A stretch of 31,989 nt of DNA from Bacilli bacterium (lineage in GTDB: Bacteria; Bacillota_I; Bacilli_A; RF39; UBA660), in assembly GCA_900772445.1 (NCBI GenBank), contig CAAHEL010000073.1, forward strand, positions 1 through 31,989, in the 5' to 3' direction. The notes below the pieces were generated by a model. That model made no database searches and was not told the DNA's origin. It was given only the letters and a program-made list of their open reading frames with translations. Positions within the stretch are counted from its first letter, which is position 1; each line of letters starts with the position of its first letter. The translations under genes were made by a program, and so were the position numbers. This document shows positions 23,117-29,209 of this stretch, piece by piece.

Positions 23117-24377
23117 TTTCTACCTCCATTACTTTAGATATTATTTTACCATTAGATAATTCTATATTAATTACATCATTTTTCTTTATTTTATTTACAT
23201 CTGTTATTACTTTAGTATCATCTCTTACTATTGCATATCCTCTTTTTAGGGTATTTAACGGATTTAATACTTCAAGTTTATTAATTAAATTATCTAAATT
23301 TTGTTTTTTGAATTTATATAGTATTTCTGGATTATTAATGATATAGTTTGTTTTACATTTATATAATCTTAATTTATTATTTTCAATAATTATACTCATT
23401 TCTTTATTTAATTTTTCTATTAAATTATCTAAATTTTGTATTTTTATTTCATACATATTTTCTGGTTTTTTTAAGACATAACTATCTTTTAATTTATTTA
23501 ATGTTAAAGTTTTGTTTTCAATATATGAATTTATAAAATTATAACTTCTTACTTTTGCATTATTTAAATAAGTTAAAATAGTATTAATGTCTGGAACTGC
23601 TAATTCTGCGGCAGCGGTTGGAGTTGCTGCTCTTAAATCAGCGACAAAATCAGAAATTGTAAAGTCTATTTCGTGACCTACTGCACTAATTACTGGTACT
23701 TTAGAATTATATATAGCATATGCTACTATTTCTTCATTGAAAGGCCATAAGTCTTCGATGGACCCACCACCACGACCTACAATTAAAGTATCAATATCAT
23801 ATGTATTTGCTATTTCTATTTTCTTAGCAATATCATATTTAGCATTTTCTCCTTGAACTAATGCAGGAAATAAAATTGTTTCACAAATTGGATATCTCCT
23901 TTTTATTGTAGTTAGAATATCTCTAATTGCCGCACCTGTTGGGGCAGTAACTATTCCTACTCTTCTGGGGCAACGCATTATCTTTTTCTTTTTATCTTTA
24001 TCAAATAATCCTTCTTTAGCAAGTTTTTCTTTTAATTGTTCAAAGGCAACATATAAATTACCTATCCCATCTTCGATCATATCTTCGATATATATTTGAT
24101 AACTACCAGTAGATTCATAAACTGATACTCTTCCTGTAACTAATACTTTCATACCATCTTTTGGTAAAAATTTAATATTTCTAGCATCTCTGTTAAACAT
24201 AACAGCATTAATTCTACTAGTTTCATCTTTTAAAGAAAAATAAAAATGTCCTGTAGTATGATTTTTAAAATTAGATATTTCACCCTTAATATATACTTTT
24301 CTTAAATACATATCATTATCAAAATTACTTTTAATATATTTAGTTAATTCTGATATTGTTACATAATTCTCATTCAT
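23109..24377 (-). CDS. xseA: Exodeoxyribonuclease VII large subunit
   Basis: XseA carries the catalytic domain of exonuclease VII, which trims single-stranded DNA in mismatch and recombination repair. The 422-residue protein has an N-terminal OB fold (VYIKGEISNFKNHTTGHFYFSLKD...AVMFN), the catalytic core with RVGIVTAPTGAAIRDI, GRGGGSIEDLWPFNEE and SAVGHEIDFTISDFVADLRAATPTAAAE, then the long coiled-coil (about 280-375) and a C-terminal strand segment with LKRGYAIV. It lies 8 bases after nusB and overlaps xseB. Confidence 0.97.
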   Translation of the reverse strand: MNENYVTISELTKYIKSNFDNDMYLRKVYIKGEISNFKNHTTGHFYFSLKDETSRINAVMFNRDARNIKFLPKDGMKVLVTGRVSVYESTGSYQIYIEDMIEDGIGNLYVAFEQLKEKLAKEGLFDKDKKKKIMRCPRRVGIVTAPTGAAIRDILTTIKRRYPICETILFPALVQGENAKYDIAKKIEIANTYDIDTLIVGRGGGSIEDLWPFNEEIVAYAIYNSKVPVISAVGHEIDFTISDFVADLRAATPTAAAELAVPDINTILTYLNNAKVRSYNFINSYIENKTLTLNKLKDSYVLKKPENMYEIKIQNLDNLIEKLNKEMSIIIENNKLRLYKCKTNYIINNPEILYKFKKQNLDNLINKLEVLNPLNTLKRGYAIVRDDTKVITDVNKIKKNDVINIELSNGKIISKVMEVENG

Positions 24378-24385
24378 TTTTACCT

Positions 24386-24799
24386 CTAATTATTTTTATC
24401 TTCATAATATGCATATATTTTATCTAATATACCATTTATCATTTTACTTACTTTATCATCTGAATATTTTTTAGATAACTCAATTGCTTCGTTTATACAT
24501 ACTAGATTTGGAGTATCAGTATATACTATTTCATAAATTGCTATTCTAATAATTGCTTGGTCTGTTAAACCTAATCTATCTATAGTCCAATCTTTTAGAT
24601 ATTTATTTGCTAATTCATCTATTTTATCTTTATTTTCAATTACTCCATATACTAATTCATTTACGAAATCATTTTGTATTTCTAATTGTTCTTTGATTAC
24701 TTCAGGTATATCATATTTAATATTATTATTCTCATATAAATTTATTTGATATAAAATTGTCATTGCTTTATATCTTGCTTCACTTCTGTTAATTTGCAT
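24386..24799 (-). CDS. nusB: Transcription antitermination factor NusB
   Basis: NusB with S10 (NusE) binds boxA RNA and supports rRNA antitermination. The 137-residue all-helical protein shows R-S-E-A-R-Y-K-A near the start (a variant of the usual RRxAR), QNDFVNELVYGVIENKDKID, WTIDRLGLTDQAIIRIAIYEI and the C-terminal VCINEAIELSKKYSDDKVSKMINGILD. It heads the conserved nusB-xseA-xseB operon, with an AGGTGA site and its own promoter. Confidence 0.96.
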   Translation of the reverse strand: MQINRSEARYKAMTILYQINLYENNNIKYDIPEVIKEQLEIQNDFVNELVYGVIENKDKIDELANKYLKDWTIDRLGLTDQAIIRIAIYEIVYTDTPNLVCINEAIELSKKYSDDKVSKMINGILDKIYAYYEDKNN

Positions 24800-24817
24800 A
24801 AAAAATCACCTGTATTA

Positions 24818-24846
24818 ATAATACCACAAAATCTAAATATTTTAAA
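24818..24846 (-). promoter_or_regulatory. nusB operon promoter
   Basis: -35 TTTAAA (24846-24841), 17-base spacer, extended -10 TGG-TATTAT (24826-24818), the same design as the ftsW-like gene's promoter. Confidence 0.55.
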
Positions 24847-24866
24847 GAGAAAAATCTACATAAAAG

Positions 24867-24904
24867 AAAAAAGATAACTAATGTAGTTTATTAACAGTTA
24901 TCTT
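24867..24904 (-). terminator. Terminator of the HD-domain gene
   Basis: Arms AAGATAACT (24904-24896) and AGTTATCTT (24879-24871) with a long loop, then six T. The gene's TAA is inside the 5' arm. Confidence 0.7.
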
Positions 24905-25596
24905 GTTTTAGTTTTATGGTTATTATCTTTATTCATCATTTTATTATAATTCTGATAAACTAGATAAGAAAACTTTATTAATTGTTTTGCTATATCTGTT
25001 CTTAACATTTCTACTTTTATCATTGAACCAGATAATCTTACTCTATCTAAAGCATCAGCGTCTTTTAGTATTTTAAATATTTTAGTGCATTTTTCTTTAT
25101 CTTTAATATTATTTTTTTCTAATACTCTAATAAATTCGTAATCAGGTAAACTATGACAAGTAATTGCTGCTTTTAATAAATTAATTTCTTCAGGACTATA
25201 TTTATCTTTTAGAAAATCTATCATTTCTGCGCTTCTTTTACCATGTTCATCATCTTTATGATCACTTAATCTGCCTATATCGTGATATTTACATGCTTCG
25301 GTAATTAGTTTAAATGTATGAGTATCTATATTCTCATAAATAGATATAACTAAAGCATATATAGATACTCTTATATTATGATTTATTCCATGTAAAATGC
25401 TTTTATATAAAATATCAGTATTAAAATCAGACATAACTTCCTTATATACAGTTAATAAATCAGAACTTTTAATTACTTCTTGTACTTTAGAAATATCTAA
25501 CTCTTTGATAGCTAAATCTTCTAATATTTTATGATATGTATTATAGTACACAAAATCATTTTCTTTAAATTTATAATTTAATATGTTATCTATCAT
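24898..25596 (-). CDS. HD-domain phosphohydrolase
   Basis: A 232-residue protein of the HD metal-dependent phosphohydrolase superfamily. The metal ligands are visible: His69 (SILHGINHNIRV), His105-Asp106 (CKYHDIGR), His118 (DEHGKRSA), His148 (ITCHSLPD) and Asp179 (LKDADALDRVR). The set is complete, so it should hydrolyse a phosphate ester such as a nucleotide or cyclic nucleotide, but the substrate cannot be told. It is monocistronic, with a promoter back to back with that of the divergent 25703 gene. Confidence 0.88.
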   Translation of the reverse strand: MIDNILNYKFKENDFVYYNTYHKILEDLAIKELDISKVQEVIKSSDLLTVYKEVMSDFNTDILYKSILHGINHNIRVSIYALVISIYENIDTHTFKLITEACKYHDIGRLSDHKDDEHGKRSAEMIDFLKDKYSPEEINLLKAAITCHSLPDYEFIRVLEKNNIKDKEKCTKIFKILKDADALDRVRLSGSMIKVEMLRTDIAKQLIKFSYLVYQNYNKMMNKDNNHKTKTR

Positions 25597-25618
25597 ATTA
25601 TCACCTTTGATGTATATA

Positions 25619-25647
25619 ATTATATCATACTTCTTTATTTAAAACAA
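25619..25647 (-). promoter_or_regulatory. Promoter of the HD-domain gene
   Basis: -35 TTGTTT (25647-25642), 17-base spacer, -10 TATAAT (25624-25619), extended by TG. Its -35 touches the divergent -35 at 25648. Confidence 0.75.
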
Positions 25648-25675
25648 TTGACAAAGCAACTATTAGTGATATAAT
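25648..25675 (+). promoter_or_regulatory. Promoter of the 25703 membrane protein
   Basis: Consensus TTGACA (25648-25653), 16-base spacer, extended -10 TGA-TATAAT (ending 25675). Confidence 0.75.
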
Positions 25676-25702
25676 AAGTCTCAAGAAAAAAGGAGAAATT
25701 TT

Positions 25703-26302
25703 ATGAACCAGGATTTAATTCAAGCAAATGATAATTATGGTGCAGTTACTGATGAATTTGGTAATACTACACTTATTACTAAAGAAAATAATAATGTTAG
25801 TTTTGAAACTATATTAAATAAGGAAAATGAAATAGAAAATCTAAATCAAATATTATCTATTAGAAAAAGTGAATTAAAAAGAAATAGTGAAAAAATACTT
25901 TGTAGTGAAACAATAAATTTATTTACTATTGTTGGACTAGTTGTTGTTTTCAATTTTGTTAATTCTATTTTATCAGTTCAAACGTTGTTTTTTACAATGT
26001 TAATAACTTATATATTTCCTAAGCTTTTAAATATAACAACTTATGGTACTAGACTTAGTAGAATTTCTGAAAGAAAAGAAATAAAACATATAATTAAAAC
26101 ATTAAAAAGAAATATTAATGAAAAGGAAAAAAGTTTACAAGAGGTAAAAATTAATACTAAGTATAATGTAATAACGGCATATAGAAATAGTAAGACCTCA
26201 CAAAATACTATTGTTAATTCTTGCGATAAGTTAATGATGTATATGGAAGATAATGATGAAGAACCCCCTAAAAATATTAAGGTTCTTCAGTTAAAGAAAT
26301 AA
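25703..26302 (+). CDS. Hypothetical membrane protein with two helices and coiled-coil flanks
   Basis: A 199-residue protein not recognised. After an acidic N-terminus there is a helical segment (about 35-65), then two membrane helices (about 70-90, INLFTIVGLVVVFNFV, and 92-110, QTLFFTMLITYIFPKL), and a basic coiled-coil (about 120-150). No catalytic motif is visible. AGGAG lies seven bases upstream of the start. Near its end an 8-bp inverted repeat GAAGAACC/GGTTCTTC falls in the coding sequence. Monocistronic, convergent with the ABC exporter. Confidence 0.75.
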   Translation: MNQDLIQANDNYGAVTDEFGNTTLITKENNNVSFETILNKENEIENLNQILSIRKSELKRNSEKILCSETINLFTIVGLVVVFNFVNSILSVQTLFFTMLITYIFPKLLNITTYGTRLSRISERKEIKHIIKTLKRNINEKEKSLQEVKINTKYNVITAYRNSKTSQNTIVNSCDKLMMYMEDNDEEPPKNIKVLQLKK

Positions 26303-26331
26303 CACAGAAATAAAATTCTATGTTATTTTTT
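26297..26331. terminator. Bidirectional terminator between 25703 and the ABC exporter
   Basis: Arms AAATAACA (26297-26304) and TGTTATTT (26321-26328), with an inner AGAA/TTCT stem and T/A runs on both sides. Both genes' stop codons touch the stem. Confidence 0.7.
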
Positions 26332-27993
26332 TGCTTTATATAATTTAGTAAAATAATCATTTTTAGATAATAATTCTTTATAGTTACCTTGTTCGTAAAT
26401 ATTTCCTTCTTTTAAAACTAAAATATTATCTACTTCTTTTAACATTTCTAGTTTATGGGTAATAATTATTATTGTTTTATCTTTTAATTTTTTGGTAACG
26501 TTTTTCATAACTATTTTTTCACTTATATTATCTATTGCACTAGTTGCTTCATCTAAAATAATAATCTTTGAACTATCAAAAAATAATCTTGCTAAAGCAA
26601 TTTTTTGTCTTTCTCCCCCAGAACATTTAATACCTTTTTCTCCAAGTTCTGTATCTAATTTTTCATAAAATTTATCTAAACATACTAGTTTTAACACTTC
26701 TTCTAGTAAGGTATCTGATACTTTTTTATCAAAAACTATGTTTTCTCTTAAGGTGCCATCAAAAATTGGTACTTCTTGAGATAAGTAAGTTATATTATTA
26801 TATAAACTATTTAAGTTTATTTTTTTTAGTTCTTTATTATCTATTAAAATACTTCCTTTGTTATATTTTATTAATCCTAATAATAATTTTATAATTGTTG
26901 ATTTACCACTTCCTGAAGAACCAACTAGTGCTACTAAAGTATTATTTTTAATACTAAAAGATAAATTGTTTATAACTTGTTTATTTTCATAAGAAAAAGA
27001 TACATTTTTAAAAGTAATGTTACCAGTAATATGTTTTAATTTAATTCCTTTATTTATATTAATATCATCTTTAATGTTTAAAAAATCTAAATATCTTTTA
27101 AAAGCAATTTTGTTTAATTTATAATCAACTAATTCAACATTAAATATAGCAATTGGTTCATAAGATTTACTTAATAATGATAAAACTGTAACTACTGCCC
27201 CAACTGATAAATTAGATTTTAAAACTGCATAACCTAATAATATTACTTTTAATATATTAACAATTAAACTAAAGATAGTAAAAAACATTTCGTGGACTAG
27301 TTTTATTTTAGTTTTTCCATTTACAATATTTTTTATTCCATTTTCTGTTAATGCAATTTCAGTATCATATTTTTTGTTTGTTCTAAAAACTACTAGTTCC
27401 ATAAATCCTCTTATTAAATGTTTATTTAATTGTTCTTGATTAATTAAAATATTTTCTTTTAGTTTATATAGCTTTTTTAATATAATATTAGAAACAACTA
27501 TTACTATGATATATCCTGTTAATACAAATAAAATTAATTCTTTTTTTACTCTAAAAATAAATATTAAACTAAATATTGCTGTTGGTAATAAATATCTAAA
27601 AATTTTTAACCAGAAATAATAGATTATATCTCTTCCTGAAGATGAGCCTACTTCGATTTTCTCTGTTAGTTTTCCTGTACCTATTTTTTGATATTCTAAA
27701 TAATCTATTGTTTTCATTTTCTTTAGTGCTTGTAGTTTTAAGTCTAAATATAATTTGTTATAAACTTGTTGTTCTGGATAATTCTCAATATACCCCAATA
27801 TTACTTTTATTATAAGTAATATTCCATATATTATAATTAATGAAATAGATAATGTTTTATATTGAAAAGCATCTAGTATTTTTTGATAATAAGTTACTGT
27901 GTATAATTCTAAAAAATTTATTAATATTCCTAGAAATACATATAATAGTATCATTTTTTTATTTTTTCTTATTACTTCTTTAAATAAATTCAT
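26323..27993 (-). CDS. ABC exporter half-transporter (type IV fold)
   Basis: A 556-residue half-transporter with an N-terminal six-helix ABC membrane domain (about 1-295) and a C-terminal ATPase. The ATPase has Walker A GSSGSGKST (358-366), the Q-loop YLSQEVPIFDGTLREN, signature CSGGERQ (457-463, Cys replacing the usual Leu), Walker B IIILDE (477-482), the D-loop SAID and the H-loop ITHK. All catalytic residues are present. It should work as a homodimer exporting a drug, lipid or peptide. GGAGG precedes the ATG. Expression is controlled by a leader peptide and attenuator (28008-28096), and the neighbouring bacteriocin genes suggest immunity or an inducible efflux role. Confidence 0.93.
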   Translation of the reverse strand: MNLFKEVIRKNKKMILLYVFLGILINFLELYTVTYYQKILDAFQYKTLSISLIIIYGILLIIKVILGYIENYPEQQVYNKLYLDLKLQALKKMKTIDYLEYQKIGTGKLTEKIEVGSSSGRDIIYYFWLKIFRYLLPTAIFSLIFIFRVKKELILFVLTGYIIVIVVSNIILKKLYKLKENILINQEQLNKHLIRGFMELVVFRTNKKYDTEIALTENGIKNIVNGKTKIKLVHEMFFTIFSLIVNILKVILLGYAVLKSNLSVGAVVTVLSLLSKSYEPIAIFNVELVDYKLNKIAFKRYLDFLNIKDDININKGIKLKHITGNITFKNVSFSYENKQVINNLSFSIKNNTLVALVGSSGSGKSTIIKLLLGLIKYNKGSILIDNKELKKINLNSLYNNITYLSQEVPIFDGTLRENIVFDKKVSDTLLEEVLKLVCLDKFYEKLDTELGEKGIKCSGGERQKIALARLFFDSSKIIILDEATSAIDNISEKIVMKNVTKKLKDKTIIIITHKLEMLKEVDNILVLKEGNIYEQGNYKELLSKNDYFTKLYKAKK

Positions 27994-28007
27994 ATTTCCT
28001 CCTTAAA

Positions 28008-28081
28008 TTGTGATATTAAAAAAACTCTTTACCAACAGCAAAAATATCACAATATATGTGTATTTTGCCATTCATAAAGAG
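28008..28081 (-). promoter_or_regulatory. Transcription attenuator in the ABC exporter leader
   Basis: Two exclusive folds can be drawn. The terminator pairs CTCTTTA (28081-28075) with TAAAGAG (28031-28025), with an inner GCAAAATA/TATTTTTGC stem, and is followed by seven U (28024-28018). The alternative pairs TTGTGATATT (28052-28043) with AATATCACAA (28017-28008), just before the exporter's GGAGG. The leader ORF covers the 5' arm, so a ribosome stalled early would prevent the terminator. This is the layout of ribosome-mediated attenuators of drug-resistance genes. Confidence 0.7.
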
Positions 28082-28096
28082 ATTCTTGAGACTCAT
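28016..28096 (-). CDS. 26-residue leader peptide of the ABC exporter
   Basis: An ORF of 26 codons (MSLKNLFMNGKIHIYCDIFA..., ending VGKEFF) starting at 28096, with AGAGG (28108-28104) seven bases upstream. Its stop codon lies in the U tract of the attenuator, so translation and terminator formation are physically linked. The peptide resembles no protein known to me. Its role is probably as a ribosome sensor, not as a product. It begins about 60 bases after a consensus-like promoter and ends 22 bases before the exporter ATG. Confidence 0.7.
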   Translation of the reverse strand: MSLKNLFMNGKIHIYCDIFAVGKEFF

Positions 28097-28164
28097 TATT
28101 ATTCCTCTAAACAATGTTTATTGGTAGTAAAACGCGAATGGACTAATTGAATTACTACATCTAT

Positions 28165-28193
28165 ATAATAACATATTTCATATTTTATTGCAA
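28165..28193 (-). promoter_or_regulatory. Promoter of the leader peptide-ABC exporter unit
   Basis: -35 TTGCAA (28193-28188), 17-base spacer, -10 TATTAT (28170-28165). It is identical in elements and spacing to the promoter of the T-box operon, another attenuated transcript. Confidence 0.75.
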
Positions 28194-28200
28194 GTACAAG

Positions 28201-28225
28201 AAAAAAGCACCCATAAAAAGTGCTT
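28201..28225 (-). terminator. Terminator of the bacteriocin operon
   Basis: Stem AAGCAC (28210-28205) / GTGCTT (28225-28220) with a 9-base loop and a run of T. It separates the bacteriocin genes from the ABC exporter's promoter. Confidence 0.75.
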
Positions 28226-28304
28226 TCTAGAAAGATAACTTACAAGGATATAAGTTAAAATTGTTGTTTACGTATCTTAAAGATATTATATAAAGATTAA
28301 ACCA

Positions 28305-28427
28305 CTACATACCTATTAATCTAGTATAACTACCTAAAAGTTGCCCTAAAGCAAATATCGATTTACCTATTATAGTTACCGCCGGTAAACACATAAGAGT
28401 TATAAGTATATAAAGAATAGTTTTCAT
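28305..28427 (-). CDS. Third small peptide, similar to precursor 2 but without a double-glycine leader
   Basis: A 40-residue ORF (MKTILYILITLMCLPAVTII, then GKSIFALGQLLGSYTRLIGM). Its second half aligns with mature peptide 2 without gaps: VTIIGKSIFALGQLLGSYTR against ITGAGKFIFNIGHSIGSSIR, sharing G-K-x-I-F-x-x-G-x-x-x-G-S. The N-terminus is a hydrophobic helix instead of a GG leader. Possibilities are an immunity peptide that mimics the bacteriocin in the membrane, a Sec-exported partner, or a decayed paralogue. The ribosome-binding site is weak (AAGAA), so it may depend on upstream translation. Confidence 0.55.
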   Translation of the reverse strand: MKTILYILITLMCLPAVTIIGKSIFALGQLLGSYTRLIGM

Positions 28428-28447
28428 AGTGTTATTCTTAAAATTAA

Positions 28448-28612
28448 CTAAACCGGACAATAGTTACCACTCACCATTCTTCTTATTGAGCTACCAATTG
28501 AATGCCCTATATTAAAGATAAACTTTCCTGCACCAGTTATAGCATTTATTAGTGTTCCACTTATTCCTCCACCATTAATTTTTAATAATTCGACATTTTC
28601 TAATTCTATCAT
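28448..28612 (-). CDS. Double-glycine bacteriocin precursor 2
   Basis: A 54-residue precursor. The leader MIELENVELLKINGG is a classic double-glycine leader, cut by the C39 peptidase after Gly15. The mature part starts GISGTLINAITGAGKFIFNI and ends SGNYCPV; it is 39 residues long, amphipathic, Gly-rich, with GxxxG-type spacing (GTLINAITGAG, GHSIG) as in two-peptide class IIb bacteriocins, and has one Cys. GGAGG lies six bases upstream of the ATG. It is 18 bases after precursor 1. The target and activity are not predictable. Confidence 0.85.
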   Translation of the reverse strand: MIELENVELLKINGGGISGTLINAITGAGKFIFNIGHSIGSSIRRMVSGNYCPV

Positions 28613-28630
28613 ATTATTCCTCCTTCTTTA

Positions 28631-28771
28631 TTAATTGTTGCACGTTTTAGGATTTATATATCCATCTAATAGTCCAGAGATAAAGACTATACCTGCCGCT
28701 ACTAAAGCAGCAATTCCCCAACTAAATCCTCCATTTACTTCACTTAATTCTTTGTCATTTAATTTATTCAT
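28631..28771 (-). CDS. Double-glycine bacteriocin precursor 1
   Basis: A 46-residue precursor. The leader MNKLNDKELSEVNGG has the ELSEVNGG consensus of class II bacteriocins; cleavage after Gly15 gives a 31-residue mature peptide beginning FSWGIAALVAAGIVFISGLL and ending GYINPKTCNN. The core is a hydrophobic helix with small-residue spacing (GIAALVAAG, GLLDG). AGGTGA precedes the ATG, which overlaps the accessory gene's stop by 8 nt. It probably forms a two-peptide bacteriocin with precursor 2. Confidence 0.88.
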   Translation of the reverse strand: MNKLNDKELSEVNGGFSWGIAALVAAGIVFISGLLDGYINPKTCNN

Positions 28772-29207
28772 TCCTATCACCTTTCATAATATAATTTTTT
28801 AAGTAGTAAAATATTTTCTTATTTGATTCTAGTAATTTAACATTTAAAACATTGTTAGTTATTTTATCTTTACTATCCAAAGAAACATCTAAATATAGAT
28901 ATAAATAATTATTTAGATTATTATCTATTTCATAATCATTATTTATAGATTTAATACTATAAACATATTCCTTATTATCAATTACTAATTTATTATTATT
29001 CTTAACATATTTTAATTTATCTATCTTAACAATTAACATAAGATTTTTATCACTTGTTACTATTCCCTTTGTTTTATAATACATCTTATATTTCGTATTT
29101 AATAACATAACAATAAATAACAAGAATATAATAGATAAGTAAATAAATAATTTTATATAATAATTAGTATTTTTATTTAATATAATATATCCCTTAATAG
29201 TATTCAT
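28764..29207 (-). CDS. Short HlyD-like bacteriocin export accessory protein
   Basis: A 147-residue protein between the C39 transporter and the precursor genes. It has one membrane helix (about 20-37, LFIYLSIIFLLFIVMLL) and then an extracellular beta-rich domain (YKTKGIVTSDKNLMLIVKIDKLKYVK...), resembling the barrel part of HlyD/LcnD-type membrane fusion proteins but lacking their coiled-coil hairpin and lipoyl parts. Normal members have about 450 residues, so this would be a minimal version. I prefer the ATG at 29207, nine bases after GGAG; a GTG at 29213 is the alternative and overlaps the transporter's TGA. Confidence 0.65.
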   Translation of the reverse strand: MNTIKGYIILNKNTNYYIKLFIYLSIIFLLFIVMLLNTKYKMYYKTKGIVTSDKNLMLIVKIDKLKYVKNNNKLVIDNKEYVYSIKSINNDYEIDNNLNNYLYLYLDVSLDSKDKITNNVLNVKLLESNKKIFYYLKNYIMKGDRNE

Positions 29208-29209
29208 CT

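Noticed and set aside
28388..28420. A double-glycine leader (FTGG) in another frame of the third bacteriocin-cluster peptide
   Set aside because: That frame ends within a few codons and has no start; the match is accidental.
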